64,000 nucleotides of DNA from Candidatus Loosdrechtia aerotolerans (GTDB lineage: Bacteria; Planctomycetota; Brocadiia; Brocadiales; Brocadiaceae): contig SOER01000003.1 in the NCBI GenBank assembly GCA_021646405.1, positions 1 to 64,000 on the forward strand, written 5' to 3'. Below are positions 38,209 through 52,820 of the stretch, piece by piece. Numbering within the stretch: the first letter of the stretch is position 1; each line of letters starts with the position of its first letter. The notes under the pieces are model-generated. The model did not search any database, was not told where the DNA came from, and saw only the letters and a program-made list of their open reading frames with translations. Made by a program: the position numbers and the translations under genes.

Positions 38209-38240
38209 GATAGGGGTAGGTTTTAAAACCTACCCCTATC
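38209..38240. repeat. 32-nt perfect palindrome at gene end
   Basis: GATAGGGGTAGG, a self-complementary TTTTAAAA centre, and CCTACCCCTATC form an uninterrupted palindrome between the convergent RNA-binding protein and GGDEF genes. It fits a bidirectional transcript-end hairpin or a dispersed palindromic repeat. A second imperfect G/C hairpin (CCCGG...CCGGG type) lies at about 38275-38312. Confidence 0.6.
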
Positions 38241-38322
38241 AGGTTGTGTAACAAAAGCATTTATTTCTAGAAAATCCCGGAATGCCGGGATATTTTGAGA
38301 TACATTCCCGGGTATAAGATTT

Positions 38323-39534
38323 TTAAAGTGTTGCGATTCTGTTTCTCCCTTCCTCCTTAGCATTATAAAGTGCTCTATTTGCATATCTCACCAATGTCTC
38401 TTTATCTATGGCTTGTTCAGGGAATGACGCAACACCGATACTTACCGTAATCTTAATTATCTGTCCCGTTACGATAGTATCGAAATTTGTAGATTCAATA
38501 ATTCGACGAAGATCATCTGCCTTTACAAGCGCCTTCGTTTTGAACACCGTCGGCATTATTATGGCTAATTTATCCCTGTTGTATCGAGCTATAATACCGG
38601 AGTCCCGCAGGTAATCACTGAGAATTCTCGCTATTTGCTGTAAAAGACGATCTCCCGCACTGTTACCGTATGTATCGTTTATCCTTTTGAAGTAATCCAG
38701 ACCCATAATAAGGAGGCTAATATATTCATTACGCCTTTTTGCCAAAGATAACTGTTTACTCAATATCTCATTGAAGTATCTGTTATTGTACACTCCTGTA
38801 ACTTCGTCTATTATATTTGTATGTGTAGCAATGTCTAAAAGTTCCAATCTATGGAGCGCTAATGCCGCAAGTCCTATATAATTCGATATTAACCTGCGCA
38901 CCTTTTCATCTTGCCAATGAGTTATATCGTTTTTGATTAGCAGGATTGCACCGAAAGTCTTTCCACCTGCTATTAAAGGAAGGCATAGGTATCCCCCCTT
39001 CTCAATCCTATAATGGATACATTCACAAGGAATTTCTTTATTAATATCGTTTACCATATGCACCTGGCCAGTCTTTATTACCGTACAAAGTGCAGAATCA
39101 AACACGGCTTCTTTTTTAAAGATTTTATCTGCAAATACTGGAGGTTCTGCCAGAGGAACATACATCGTATTTCTTTCTCTATCAAGCATAATTACCGCCA
39201 TTATATCAGGCTCAAAGTGTCCTCGCAAAGCAACAGCAAGATATCTGAACAATGCCTCATCATGTATCGCTTCGTTCATTATGGCAGAAAACGATATAAG
39301 GTCTTCCAGCTCTCTGATATGGATATTCTTTCCCTCCTTTATCTGAAGACATTCAGCAATTTCGGCTTGCAATTCCTTATTCTTTTTCATCAACGCATCT
39401 ATGAGATTCTCTCCCGGGTACTTTTCCTGTATTTCTTTAAACATCGCTAACTCTTCTTGTAATTTCCGGCAGATTTCCTTTAGCTCCCGATTTTGCATCT
39501 TGAGTTCCAGATTAATTATGTTTATATGTAACAT
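38323..39534 (-). CDS. GAF-GGDEF protein with a destroyed GGDEF motif
   Basis: 404 aa from ATG 39534, with GAAGG 8 bases upstream; the longer frame to 39648 has less support. An N-terminal coiled coil (about 1-80) leads to a GAF-like sensor domain (about 90-235) and a diguanylate-cyclase-type domain. The latter keeps DYFKRINDTYG and ends SIGVASFP, but the active-site loop GGDEF is replaced by NRDKL (RYNRDKLAIIMP). It is therefore unlikely to make c-di-GMP and may act as a GTP- or c-di-GMP-responsive or scaffold domain. Confidence 0.87.
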   Translation of the reverse strand: MLHINIINLELKMQNRELKEICRKLQEELAMFKEIQEKYPGENLIDALMKKNKELQAEIAECLQIKEGKNIHIRELEDLISFSAIMNEAIHDEALFRYLAVALRGHFEPDIMAVIMLDRERNTMYVPLAEPPVFADKIFKKEAVFDSALCTVIKTGQVHMVNDINKEIPCECIHYRIEKGGYLCLPLIAGGKTFGAILLIKNDITHWQDEKVRRLISNYIGLAALALHRLELLDIATHTNIIDEVTGVYNNRYFNEILSKQLSLAKRRNEYISLLIMGLDYFKRINDTYGNSAGDRLLQQIARILSDYLRDSGIIARYNRDKLAIIMPTVFKTKALVKADDLRRIIESTNFDTIVTGQIIKITVSIGVASFPEQAIDKETLVRYANRALYNAKEEGRNRIATL

Positions 39535-39713
39535 TTGGTTAACCTTCGAATATTCTTTTTTAGAGAGTAATCTTTGACGATATCGACAGAAAGGAAATTT
39601 AGGATACCAAAAGAATTGCAGGAAGGAAGGTAGGTATATGCACAACACATATATGTTGAAGAGGGATTATACTGTGAAGATATCTCGTATTAGTCCATTA
39701 GTTTATTCGTCTA

Positions 39714-41150
39714 TTACACACCAACTTTCCCCTTTAAAAGCTCATTAACTATCTTGGGGTTTGCCTTGCCTTTTGTTTCTTTCATTACCTGACCCATTAA
39801 GAATGAGAGGGCATTCTTTTTCCCTTTTTTATAATCTTCGATGGCTTCTGGATTGGTTGCAATAACCTTCTCTATTATAGATTCAATTAAACTTTCATCG
39901 CTAATCTGTGCTAGTTTTTTCTCTTCAATAATGGCGTGGGGATTTTTTCCGGACTGGATCATCTCAGAGAAAACTTCTTTTGCTATTGTGCTGCTGATCG
40001 TACCTTTTTCAATAATCTCAATTAATGATGCTAATTGCTTCGGCTTAATCGGTAGGTTATGAATATCTAATTTTCTATCCTTTACCTCTCTCAATAAATC
40101 ATTGATAATCCAATTGGAAATAGCTTTAGGACGATTCAAGATTTTTACACATTCTTCAAAGAAATCAGCAAATACCTTTTCCTCTGTGAGGATACCGGAA
40201 TCATAATCAGAGAGTTTAAAAACCTCTACAAACCTCAATTTTCTATCCAATGGAAGCTCTGGAATAGTACCCTTTATCTCGTGAAGCCATTTTTCATCAA
40301 TTAAGACGGGCAGCAAATCCGGCTCGGGGAAATACCGATAATCTTGCGCCTCTTCTTTTGAACGCATGCGTTCACTTCTCTCGGTCACCGCATCCCATAA
40401 TCTCGTCTCCCTGGCAACCGTTTCCCCTCTGTCTAACAGTTTACTCTGTCTTCCAACTTCATATTCAATAGCCTTGATAACGGCCTTCATTGAATTAAGG
40501 TTTTTTATCTCTACTCTATTCCCTAGCTTGTCAGAACCTTTCTCCCTGAGCGATATGCTTGCTTCGAATCTTAAAGAACCTTCCTGCATCTTGCAATCAG
40601 AAACGTCCATATAGAGCAGAATCTTCCTTAAGGTTTGCATATAGCTGTCTACTTCATCCACACCTCGCATATCCGGATATGATACAATCTCAAGCAAAGG
40701 GACACCGGCTCTGTTAAAATCAACAAGGCTGTAATTGGTACCAATCTCTTCAGGGTGGATGAGTTTACCTGCTTCTTCTTCCAAATGGACATTATGAATA
40801 CGGATCTTTTTTGTAGATCCATTTACTTCAATAGTCATATATCCATTTACTCCCAGGTTATAATAGTTTTGGGATATCTGGTAATTCTTGGGTAGATCAG
40901 GATAGTAATAGCTTTTTCTGTCGAAGTTTGTAAACTTGTTGATTTCACAATGAAGTGCAAGGGCTGATTTCAGTGAGTACTCAAAGGCCTTTTTATTCAT
41001 TACAGGCAAAACGCCTGGCATACCAAGACATACAGGACACACTTGCGTGTTTGGTTCAACACCAAATTTTGTACTGCACCCACAAAATAGCTTTGTTAAC
41101 GTGGATAACTCTGCGTGAGTTTCCAGACCAATAACAACTTCATATTCCAT
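39714..41150 (-). CDS. gatB: Asp/Glu-tRNA amidotransferase subunit B
   Basis: 478 aa. Subunit of the GatCAB complex that amidates Glu-tRNA(Gln) and Asp-tRNA(Asn). The N-terminal VIGLETHAEL, CPVCLGMPG and YYYPDLPKNYQISQ are diagnostic and the C-terminal YqeY-like helical tail is complete. It follows gatA with a 23-base gap. Confidence 0.96.
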   Translation of the reverse strand: MEYEVVIGLETHAELSTLTKLFCGCSTKFGVEPNTQVCPVCLGMPGVLPVMNKKAFEYSLKSALALHCEINKFTNFDRKSYYYPDLPKNYQISQNYYNLGVNGYMTIEVNGSTKKIRIHNVHLEEEAGKLIHPEEIGTNYSLVDFNRAGVPLLEIVSYPDMRGVDEVDSYMQTLRKILLYMDVSDCKMQEGSLRFEASISLREKGSDKLGNRVEIKNLNSMKAVIKAIEYEVGRQSKLLDRGETVARETRLWDAVTERSERMRSKEEAQDYRYFPEPDLLPVLIDEKWLHEIKGTIPELPLDRKLRFVEVFKLSDYDSGILTEEKVFADFFEECVKILNRPKAISNWIINDLLREVKDRKLDIHNLPIKPKQLASLIEIIEKGTISSTIAKEVFSEMIQSGKNPHAIIEEKKLAQISDESLIESIIEKVIATNPEAIEDYKKGKKNALSFLMGQVMKETKGKANPKIVNELLKGKVGV

Positions 41151-41173
41151 ACAGTCTAACCTTCTCTATTTAT

Positions 41174-42658
41174 TTACCCTCTGCACCATCGCGGATCCTT
41201 CAATGGAGGGGTTTTCAAGTGAAAATTTGTTTCAGCTTCAAAGGTATGTGCGATTTGCAATAATCTTTTTTCTTCAAAATACCTTCCGAGAATTTGCATC
41301 CCGATGGGTAATCCTTCCCTTGAAAACCCGCAGGGGATGGATATTCCCGGAATACCTGCAAGGTTTGCCGGAATGGTATAAACATCGGTAAGATACATCT
41401 CCAGAGGGTTGTTTGTACGCTCTCCAATTTTAAATGCAGGTACAGGAGATGTCGGGCATATGATACAGTCAACCTTTTCAAAGGCCGCATCAAAATCATT
41501 TTTTATTAAGGTTCGTACTTTTGATGCTTTTAAATAATAGGCATCATAGTATCCGGCACTTAATGCATAGTTTCCTAACATAACCCGGCGTTTTACTTCA
41601 TTGCCGAAACCCTCTGAGCGCGTACGGCAATACATACTTACAATTCCACCCTCACTTCCAGCTCTTAAACCGTATCGAACACCATCATAACGCGCTAAAT
41701 TTGAACTTGCCTCTGCAGTAGCAACAAGATAATAGGTAGCTACCGCATATTCGGTATGTGGTAAAGATATATCGATAATCTCTGCACCGAGTTTTTCATA
41801 TATCCCTAACGCATCTTTTATTGCTTTTTGGATATCTGTATTTAAACCATCGGCAAAGTATTCTTTGGGAATACCTATTTTTAAGCCATTAATACCAGAA
41901 TCAATCCCATGAAGATAATCGGGTACGGGTACAGGTGCAGAAGTTGAATCGCATGCATCATGACCTGAAATTACTTGTAACAGTACAGCGGCATCTTTAA
42001 TATCTTTCGTCAATGTACCAATTTGGTCTAATGAAGAGCCAAAGGCAATGAGGCCGTACCGGGATACCCTGCCATATGTTGGTTTTACACCAACGACGCC
42101 GCACATGGCTGCAGGCTGCCTTATAGAACCTCCAGTTTCGGAACCAAGTGCCATAAAGGCAAGATTTGAAGCTACTGCCGCCGCTGATCCCCCGCTTGAT
42201 CCCCCGGGCACTCGTTCCAGATCCCAGGGATTGCGGGTTTCTTTATAGCTGGAGTTTTCTGTTGAGGACCCCATTGCAAATTCATCTAAGTTTGTTTTTC
42301 CTATAATAATGGCATCTTCTTCTTTCAGTCTGTTAATGACAAAAGCGTCATAAGGAGGTATGAAATTTTTTAGTATTTGAGAGGCACATGTGGTAAGTAA
42401 ATTTTTTGTACAAATATTATCCTTAATAGCGATTGGAATACCCGCTAATAACCCGACACGCTCATTATTCTTTACCTTCTTATCAATCTCTTCAGCCTTT
42501 CTCAGAGACTCTTCTTCTGTCGTTGTGATATATGCCTGAACGTTTGGCTCTGTTTCTTTTATCCATTCAAAAAGGTGTTTAATAACGTCTACCGCCTGTA
42601 TTTCTTTGGATAAAATTTTTTCTTTTATCTGTAATGAGGTTAGCTCTAAATGTTTCAA
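41174..42658 (-). CDS. gatA: Asp/Glu-tRNA amidotransferase subunit A
   Basis: 494 aa amidase. The Ser-cisSer-Lys triad is visible: Lys in [11 protein letters not shown], serines in [13 protein letters not shown] and the following [11 protein letters not shown]. It releases ammonia from glutamine for the transamidation. The order gatC-gatA-gatB on the minus strand is a standard operon. Confidence 0.96.
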   Translation of the reverse strand: MKHLELTSLQIKEKILSKEIQAVDVIKHLFEWIKETEPNVQAYITTTEEESLRKAEEIDKKVKNNERVGLLAGIPIAIKDNICTKNLLTTCASQILKNFIPPYDAFVINRLKEEDAIIIGKTNLDEFAMGSSTENSSYKETRNPWDLERVPGGSSGGSAAAVASNLAFMALGSETGGSIRQPAAMCGVVGVKPTYGRVSRYGLIAFGSSLDQIGTLTKDIKDAAVLLQVISGHDACDSTSAPVPVPDYLHGIDSGINGLKIGIPKEYFADGLNTDIQKAIKDALGIYEKLGAEIIDISLPHTEYAVATYYLVATAEASSNLARYDGVRYGLRAGSEGGIVSMYCRTRSEGFGNEVKRRVMLGNYALSAGYYDAYYLKASKVRTLIKNDFDAAFEKVDCIICPTSPVPAFKIGERTNNPLEMYLTDVYTIPANLAGIPGISIPCGFSREGLPIGMQILGRYFEEKRLLQIAHTFEAETNFHLKTPPLKDPRWCRG

Positions 42659-42685
42659 ATATGTATTTTCCGTAACCCTAAGATC

Positions 42686-42970
42686 CTATTCAATTACCTT
42701 CGGCACTTTAAAAAAAGCATCAATCTTGGCGGGGGCATTAGCGAGGATTTCTTCCTTCGAAGTTGACGGGCATAGTTTATCTTCTCTAAACACATTAGAC
42801 TTGTTGAGTGGATATGCCATGGGTTTAACATCTTCTGTATTCAATTTTCTGAGTTTTTCTATATATGATAAAATATCAGTCAACTGATTCATAAACATCT
42901 CTTCTTCGTCTCTCGTAAGCTCAAGTCGCGAAAGACTGGCAACATATTCAATAAGTTTTTTATCGATCAT
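42686..42970 (-). CDS. gatC: Asp/Glu-tRNA amidotransferase subunit C
   Basis: 94 aa, full length. The small subunit wraps around GatA and GatB. Typical start VASLSRLELTRDEEEMF and C-terminal PAKIDAFFKVPKVIE. It begins the gatCAB operon, 28 bases before gatA. Confidence 0.94.
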   Translation of the reverse strand: MIDKKLIEYVASLSRLELTRDEEEMFMNQLTDILSYIEKLRKLNTEDVKPMAYPLNKSNVFREDKLCPSTSKEEILANAPAKIDAFFKVPKVIE

Positions 42971-43012
42971 CGTATATATCCGTTATCCTAAGATAATCTC
43001 ATTTCTTTTTGC

Positions 43013-43243
43013 TTATAACGCCTTTATGATCTTCTCAGCGCCAATACATCCCGTACAAACCTTAACCTTTCTGACAGTACCATTAATATTTGCTCTTACT
43101 CTTTGAATATTTGCCTTAAATTTACGCTTTGTCTTTCCGGTGATCTTTTTTCCTACGCCACCTTTCCACTTAGCCAAACCTCTTCGCTCTATTTTATTTC
43201 CTACCTGGGTCTTTTTTCCACATATTTCACACACGCGTGACAT
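43013..43243 (-). CDS. rpmB: Ribosomal protein L28 (zinc-binding form)
   Basis: 76 aa. N-terminal CEICGKKTQVGN and the C-terminal CTGCIGAEKI give two CxxC pairs for zinc. The central GGVGKKITGKTKRKFKANIQ is the conserved L28 core. It sits between gatC and a Fur-family gene on the same strand. The Zn+ form is interesting beside a Fur/Zur-type regulator. Confidence 0.95.
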   Translation of the reverse strand: MSRVCEICGKKTQVGNKIERRGLAKWKGGVGKKITGKTKRKFKANIQRVRANINGTVRKVKVCTGCIGAEKIIKAL

Positions 43244-43281
43244 AACTTACACTCCCATCTGTTTATTCTGTTATAAACAAC

Positions 43282-43758
43282 CTATTTTTGCCCAACCCAT
43301 TCTGTTTCGATACAGTCTTCACATAAACCTTGAATTTGCAAACGATGAGATTCAGGTTTAAACTTATTAACTCTGCAAACCTCGTCCTGCAGCTTTTCTA
43401 TTCTCTGTTCTACAAATTCAATTATTTTTCCGCATTTGTTACATACCAAATGATCATGGTGTTCATGACCATAAACATGCTCATAATGTGCATGTCTTTC
43501 CCCAGAAATGACTTCTCTCAATAATCCGCTTTCCACAAGGAGTGCCAACGTTCGATAAATTGTAGCCTTTGATATTTTCATATCGTTATTCCTGAGGTCA
43601 ACGAGCAATTCATCTGCTTCAAAATGTTTATGAGTTGCAAACACCTGATACAGTATAGCCTGTCTCTCTGGAGTAAATTTTAATTTTCTCGATACTAAGT
43701 ATTCTTTAAATTTTTCCGTTTCTGAGACCATTTCTGAAACCATAAGAAATAGTACCAT
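43282..43758 (-). CDS. Fur-family metal or peroxide regulator
   Basis: 158 aa from the longest ATG; in-frame ATGs at 43743 and 43731 are possible. Winged-helix N-terminus with LKFTPERQAILYQVF and KATIYRTLALLVESGLL. The metal-binding part is HYEHVYGHEHHDHLVCNKCGK and a C-terminal CEDC. The CxxC pairs form the structural zinc site. Whether it senses iron, zinc or peroxide cannot be told from sequence. Confidence 0.93.
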   Translation of the reverse strand: MVLFLMVSEMVSETEKFKEYLVSRKLKFTPERQAILYQVFATHKHFEADELLVDLRNNDMKISKATIYRTLALLVESGLLREVISGERHAHYEHVYGHEHHDHLVCNKCGKIIEFVEQRIEKLQDEVCRVNKFKPESHRLQIQGLCEDCIETEWVGQK

Positions 43759-43829
43759 CTAAAGTATATAGCTGAAAAATATAAACTACACCTTGCTTGT
43801 TAATTATAGAAAAAATTGAAAAAAAACAA

Positions 43830-43870
43830 CAAAAAAGCCCGTACCGCTGATGGCGGGCTGGGCTTTTTTG
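43830..43870 (-). terminator. Intrinsic terminator of the rRNA operon
   Basis: On the minus strand, AAAAAAGCCC...GGGCTTTTTT forms a stem about 15 bases after the 5S end. The U-tract makes it a strong Rho-independent terminator. Confidence 0.8.
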
Positions 43871-43881
43871 TGGATAAAGAA

Positions 43882-43992
43882 TCCGGCGGTGACCTACTCT
43901 CCCGGCTTTTGGCCAGTACCATTGGCATAGGGAGTCTTAACTGCCGTGTTCGGAATGGGAACGGGTGTTTCCCTCCCACTATGGCCACCGGA
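43882..43992 (-). rRNA. rrf: 5S ribosomal RNA
   Basis: About 111 nt. The 5' TCCGGTGGCCATAGTGG pairs with the 3' end ACCGCCGGA, and the internal CCCGTTCCCATTCCGAACAC is the conserved loop. Ends are approximate. Confidence 0.92.
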
Positions 43993-44076
43993 AAGTTTTA
44001 TATTTTATATTATAAATAAATACTTGAGGGCAACAACAGGTACCGGATTGCAGGGATACGGGCAAGGGGAAATAAT

Positions 44077-47077
<3,001 letters not shown>

Positions 47078-47130
47078 TCTTACTCGTATCCTACGCAAAG
47101 AGGATCCTATTGCTACCCACTTAAGTATTC

Positions 47131-47144
47131 ATTTTTCAAAGAAC
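47131..47144 (-). promoter_or_regulatory. boxA-like antitermination site before 23S
   Basis: GTTCTTTGAAAAAT on the minus strand, between tRNA-Ala and 23S, matches the boxA consensus TGCTCTTTGAAAA closely. Confidence 0.5.
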
Positions 47145-47188
47145 TTCTCTACTCTCATTTCTCTCATTACCACCTCATTCACCTGAAA

Positions 47189-47264
47189 TGGTGGAGATGA
47201 GCGGAATCGAACCGCCAACCTCTGCCTTGCAAGGGCAGCGCTCTCCCAATTGAGCTACATCCCC
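47189..47264 (-). tRNA. tRNA-Ala (anticodon TGC), CCA encoded
   Basis: Acceptor GGGGATG/CATCTCC with discriminator A and encoded CCA. The anticodon loop is CTTGCAA. It lies in the spacer next to tRNA-Ile, as in most bacterial rRNA operons. Confidence 0.96.
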
Positions 47265-47308
47265 TGCTTCCAGACAGCTTCACTCTATCATTCTCTATTC
47301 ACCGGAAG

Positions 47309-47386
47309 TGGTGGGCCTAAGTGGATTCGAACCACTGACCTTTCCCTTATCAGGGGAATGCTCTAAACCAACTGAGCTATAGGCCC
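47309..47386 (-). tRNA. tRNA-Ile (anticodon GAT), CCA encoded
   Basis: Acceptor GGGCCTA/TAGGCCC with A and CCA. The anticodon loop is CTGATAA. First tRNA after 16S in transcription order. Confidence 0.96.
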
Positions 47387-47647
47387 AAATATCGAACAAA
47401 ACCTATTTCTGGTCTTCCGTAATCCCAAGAATCCTGCAAGGCCCTCTTGCTCAGCCCTCACAGTACTCAAGATATACACGAAACCCAGCCATATCCTTTT
47501 ATCCCTTTTCTTCCTTTGGGCCCTTACACTGTCCTTATAGAGAAAATTCGACGGAGCATCTACATCGATTCTATTGTATTCTCTCGTATCATTATAAAGA
47601 TGAAGAAGTCAGGTGTGCAAGGAGTGAATCGTTTCCTTCTTGTTTTA

Positions 47648-49246
<1,599 letters not shown>

Positions 49247-49373
49247 TCACTATTATAAAGTCCGCCTGCCGCTTATCACGACCGGCTCTCTTAGCTTCTT
49301 CTACTCCTTGAGCTTCTCACTCACTGAGCTGACTTGGTTCTCTTCACTTAGCTCGCACACCTTTACTTCTCAT

Positions 49374-49386
49374 CTCTCAAAGAACA
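49374..49386 (-). promoter_or_regulatory. boxA-like antitermination site in the 16S leader
   Basis: TGTTCTTTGAGAG on the minus strand, about 100 bases downstream of the promoter and 130 before 16S, resembles boxA. Confidence 0.45.
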
Positions 49387-49484
49387 TGTTGCCTTCTCCC
49401 TTCCCGCAAACCAATTCTCACTTATACTCTCCTACCTCATCTTCATAAGAATGGCTCTTCTCGGCAGGTATCGGGAAAAGTCTT

Positions 49485-49512
49485 ATTATACTCTAAATTA
49501 CCAACAAATCAA
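49485..49512 (-). promoter_or_regulatory. Promoter of the rRNA operon
   Basis: On the minus strand, TTGATT (49512-49507), a 16-base spacer, and a perfect TATAAT (49490-49485). The leader to 16S is about 230 bases. The upstream DNA is very AT-rich, like an UP element. Confidence 0.7.
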
Positions 49513-49906
49513 GATCATTTATTCTATAATTATGTTCTTAATTTTTTATTGTAAACTGAACAAAGATTTTATATTTTAACTTATCCTCGATTAAAAGCAA
49601 GATAAATTATACTTTATTCTCAAATGAGGTGCCTGATAATTATACTTGCAAAAAAGCCAAATACAAGTACAAAAAGAAATATTATATTATTACTTTATAA
49701 ACCTTTCAAAAATAAAAGCTTATCAAAATCTTTTATGTTGTCTTACTAAAAATCACCCGTTTTATATCAAGTTAGGCCTTCGGCGACTTTTGTCTGTTGT
49801 AAAGATGCAGGGCAAGGCTTTAGCCTTGCTTTCCCGCCAGAATACCTGTACGGGGAGGCAACCCTAATGGGTCGCCCTGCTTTGAAATTCCTTAGCATGT
49901 ACTTAA

Positions 49907-49968
49907 CCCCGAAGGGGTGAAATGATTATAGCAAGAGAATAAATCACAGACTAATAACCCCGAAGGGG
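49907..49968. repeat. Pair of CCCCGAAGGGG palindromes
   Basis: CCCCGAAGGGG occurs at 49907-49917 and 49958-49968, just before copy B of the 250-bp repeat, which has the same palindrome family at 50069-50079 and 50118-50130. The first is followed by TGATTATAGCAA, the reverse complement of the TTGCTATAATCA module. Otherwise 49513-50429 has no gene I can support. Confidence 0.6.
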
Positions 49969-49988
49969 TGACATTATGAAGCTGTTAG

Positions 49989-50238
49989 TTCGACAATCTC
50001 ACTACAAGGTTTTGGTGCATCCATTCCGGGTTAGCTGTTATTTTCATTTTTTATTTATAAGTATGTCACCCCTTCGGGGTTTACAATTCTTCTGAGGTCT
50101 TTTGCTATAATCATGACATCCCTTCGGGATTAAAAACAATTCAACATAAAGAATCACTGTTGCATCATAGTAACATCATTAACCTGATAACAACACCTCC
50201 CCGTAAACCCGCTTACATAAAATGAAAATTCCTATACA
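49989..50238. repeat. Dispersed 250-bp repeat, copy B
   Basis: Near-identical to 1-250 and in the same orientation. It lies upstream of plsC and downstream (in window order) of the rRNA promoter. It is non-coding. Two long direct repeats 50 kb apart could recombine. Confidence 0.85.
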
Positions 50239-50429
50239 ATTAAACTATTTATCAAGTAAGAATACCCGTTTTTTAAAATATTCTGAAGTAACAGTTACAA
50301 ACATATTTGTTTTTAAATATCATTAATTTTGTTATTATTAAGGTTACGATGCCAAAAGCTCAGTTCTTTTATTATGACTGCATTGAATAATATTCAAACT
50401 CTACAAAAGGAGAATTTGTATCCAATATT

Positions 50430-51167
50430 ATGTTTTATAAATTCTATCAAATAGTATTTACCCTGTATTCATGGACCATATTTATTTTGCTTTGGGTATT
50501 TTCAACATTAGCTGCCTTAATTTTAAGTGTTGATTCACGGGATACTGAAAATATATTCAACACTATAGAACGATTTTTCAGCCGTATCGCATTTAAGCTT
50601 ATAGGCCTAAAAGTAGAGATCCGAGGTATAGAGAATATTCCGAAAGGTGAACATTTGGTATTTATATCAAACCATCAGAGCATGATGGATATCAAACTCT
50701 CTCTTGCCTATATACCAATAAACTTTAGCTTTATTTCAAAAGACACTGTTTTCTATATCCCAATATTAGGCACCTATATGAGGGCCTCGGGCCATATACC
50801 CATCAAGAGAAGTGATGATAGAAAGGCTTATGCTACGCTTTTAGCCGCAGTGAAAAAGCTTACGGAAAAGAAATCGCTGGTTGTGTTTCCTGAAGGAACG
50901 AGAAGTGAAGATGGGAAATTAGGTCCATTCAAACGGGGTATTTCACTCATTATTCTTAAGTCAGGAAAAAGGGTAGTACCAATGGCTATTTCCGGTAGCA
51001 ATCAGTTCATGCCGAAACGTGGATGGTTGTCTAACCCAGAAAAAAGAATTGTTCGAATATCATTTGGAAATCCGCTATCGTTTGATACTTCTCGGAGTGA
51101 TCGTGAATATACCACACAAATAATCGATACCCTCCAGAACCAAGTATCTGTATTATTACAACAATAG
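50430..51167 (+). CDS. plsC: 1-acylglycerol-3-phosphate O-acyltransferase
   Basis: 245 aa. Makes phosphatidic acid from lysophosphatidic acid at the inner membrane. One N-terminal membrane helix (about 12-32), then the catalytic box NHQSMMDIK (NHxxxxD) and the substrate box FPEGTRS. The ATG follows a rather distant AAAGGAG (about 17 bases); no better start is in frame. It precedes a radical SAM gene by 49 bases. Confidence 0.93.
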   Translation: MFYKFYQIVFTLYSWTIFILLWVFSTLAALILSVDSRDTENIFNTIERFFSRIAFKLIGLKVEIRGIENIPKGEHLVFISNHQSMMDIKLSLAYIPINFSFISKDTVFYIPILGTYMRASGHIPIKRSDDRKAYATLLAAVKKLTEKKSLVVFPEGTRSEDGKLGPFKRGISLIILKSGKRVVPMAISGSNQFMPKRGWLSNPEKRIVRISFGNPLSFDTSRSDREYTTQIIDTLQNQVSVLLQQ

Positions 51168-51216
51168 TCGTTCAAATAGGATTTTTACTTTTCTCATTTA
51201 TGGAAGATACTTAAAA

Positions 51217-52698
51217 ATGAAAATTTTATTATGCTCTATGCCGGATACTGTGCCCCAATTCTCTGCCAGGACATGGAGGGCCCCTAACTTGGCAATCTCT
51301 TCCCTTGCCGGAAACGTTCAGCCACACCATGAAGTGGCCTTGGCCGATCTGATACTGAAAAGGGAGAATCTATTACCTTCTATAAAAGAAATCATTGAAA
51401 AATACCAACCGGACGTCGTAGGACTCAGTGCTATGACTTTTCAATTCAATACAGCACGAAGGATTGCTGCCTTTATAAAGGGTTTACAAAAAGATATTAA
51501 AATTGCTATTGGTGGTTATCATGCAACCCTTATGTATGAAGAAATTACCTCCTCCGCTGAAAGTGAGCCCTTTGATTATATTATTCGCGGAGAGGGTGAG
51601 AGTACTTTTCGTGACATGCTGGATGCGATAGAAGGAAACCTACGGTGGGAACACATTCCTGGCCTGTCATATCGACACAAAGATCGTTTTCTCCATAATA
51701 GCCCACGAGGTTTAGAAAATCTGGACGCTTTACAGCTTCCCCGCCGCGATGTACGTATTTGGAATGGTTATTTGTTTTCCGGTAAGAATCTTGATATGAT
51801 CGAAACGTCCCGGGGCTGTACAATGACCTGTAATTTCTGCAGCATGAACCGAATGTACGGGCGTACCTTTAGAACTTACAACTTCGATAGAATTATGCTC
51901 GATCTTGCTCATGCAAAAAAGAACGGTGCCCGATATATTGCCTTTGCAGACGATAATATCACTTTACAGGTAAAGAGATTTGAATCTTTATGTAATGCAA
52001 TTGTAACTGCAGGCCACAACGACCTCCGTTATATCGTACAAGCAAGCACAACAGGTATTGCGTCCTCTCCTGCATTAGCACAGAAAATGGCTCGCGCAGG
52101 AATTCAGATTGTATTCCTGGGAATTGAAAATGTATCAGAACGAAATTTGAAGATCATGAACAAAGGAAATATTTTAGAAAAAACAAAGAGGGCCATTGAA
52201 TATCTCCATAATAATAATATCCTTATTGTAGGAGGTATGATTATTGGTCATCCAGAAGATACAGAAGAGGACATTGCACAAAATTTTGAATTCTTTGATA
52301 AACATAATATTGATTTTTATGGTGAACAGATCATTACCCCTTACCCGAAGACAGGTATGCGGGATATGTTGATGAAAGAGGGTTTGATTACCAACATCGA
52401 TGATCATACGAAATACAACGGTTTCTGGGCAAATGTCAGGACAAAGAATCTTTCATCTGAAGACTTACAATTTTTACGCTGGAAATATAAGCGTAAATAC
52501 TCTACCTTTTTTAAGACAACACCTGCATTTAAGGCCAACTTTCCATTAATTACTTTATTACGAATATGTATTCTGAGACCTTATTACCGTATGAAAAATC
52601 TCTTTTACTCTTTCATAAAAACGGAACGTGCTTTGTTTAAAATGGAGATGAAGAAATTCATAGCGGCAAATAATTTTTTTGATCGTAAAACGAAATAA
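51217..52698 (+). CDS. B12-binding-domain radical SAM enzyme
   Basis: 493 aa. The N-terminal ~150 residues look like a cobalamin-binding Rossmann domain (VVGLSAMTFQFN, IAIGGYHATLMYEE, RGEGESTF). The [4Fe-4S] cluster motif is RGCTMTCNFCS (CxxxCxxC), with a TIM-barrel core (FADDNITLQ, GIENVSERNLKIMNKG) and a basic C-terminal extension. Members of this class methylate or rearrange unreactive carbons in lipids, hopanoids, peptides and cofactors. Its neighbour plsC hints at lipid modification, but this is inference. Confidence 0.9.
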   Translation: MKILLCSMPDTVPQFSARTWRAPNLAISSLAGNVQPHHEVALADLILKRENLLPSIKEIIEKYQPDVVGLSAMTFQFNTARRIAAFIKGLQKDIKIAIGGYHATLMYEEITSSAESEPFDYIIRGEGESTFRDMLDAIEGNLRWEHIPGLSYRHKDRFLHNSPRGLENLDALQLPRRDVRIWNGYLFSGKNLDMIETSRGCTMTCNFCSMNRMYGRTFRTYNFDRIMLDLAHAKKNGARYIAFADDNITLQVKRFESLCNAIVTAGHNDLRYIVQASTTGIASSPALAQKMARAGIQIVFLGIENVSERNLKIMNKGNILEKTKRAIEYLHNNNILIVGGMIIGHPEDTEEDIAQNFEFFDKHNIDFYGEQIITPYPKTGMRDMLMKEGLITNIDDHTKYNGFWANVRTKNLSSEDLQFLRWKYKRKYSTFFKTTPAFKANFPLITLLRICILRPYYRMKNLFYSFIKTERALFKMEMKKFIAANNFFDRKTK

Positions 52699-52794
52699 CA
52701 CCCACCTAATAGTGTCTCCACAATTTCACTTTTGGTATTTGTAACTGTGAGTTTTTCAAAACATTATTAACTGAAAAATATATTTCTGATATCA

Positions 52795-52820
52795 TAGAGG
52801 CAATTCATGAATTGCCTCTA
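52795..52820. repeat. 26-nt perfect palindrome at gene end
   Basis: TAGAGGCAATTCA followed by its exact complement TGAATTGCCTCTA. It lies about 100 bases after the radical SAM gene. From memory, similar palindromes occur dispersed in other genomes. A transcript-end hairpin is likely. Nothing else supportable lies in 52699-53042. Confidence 0.6.
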
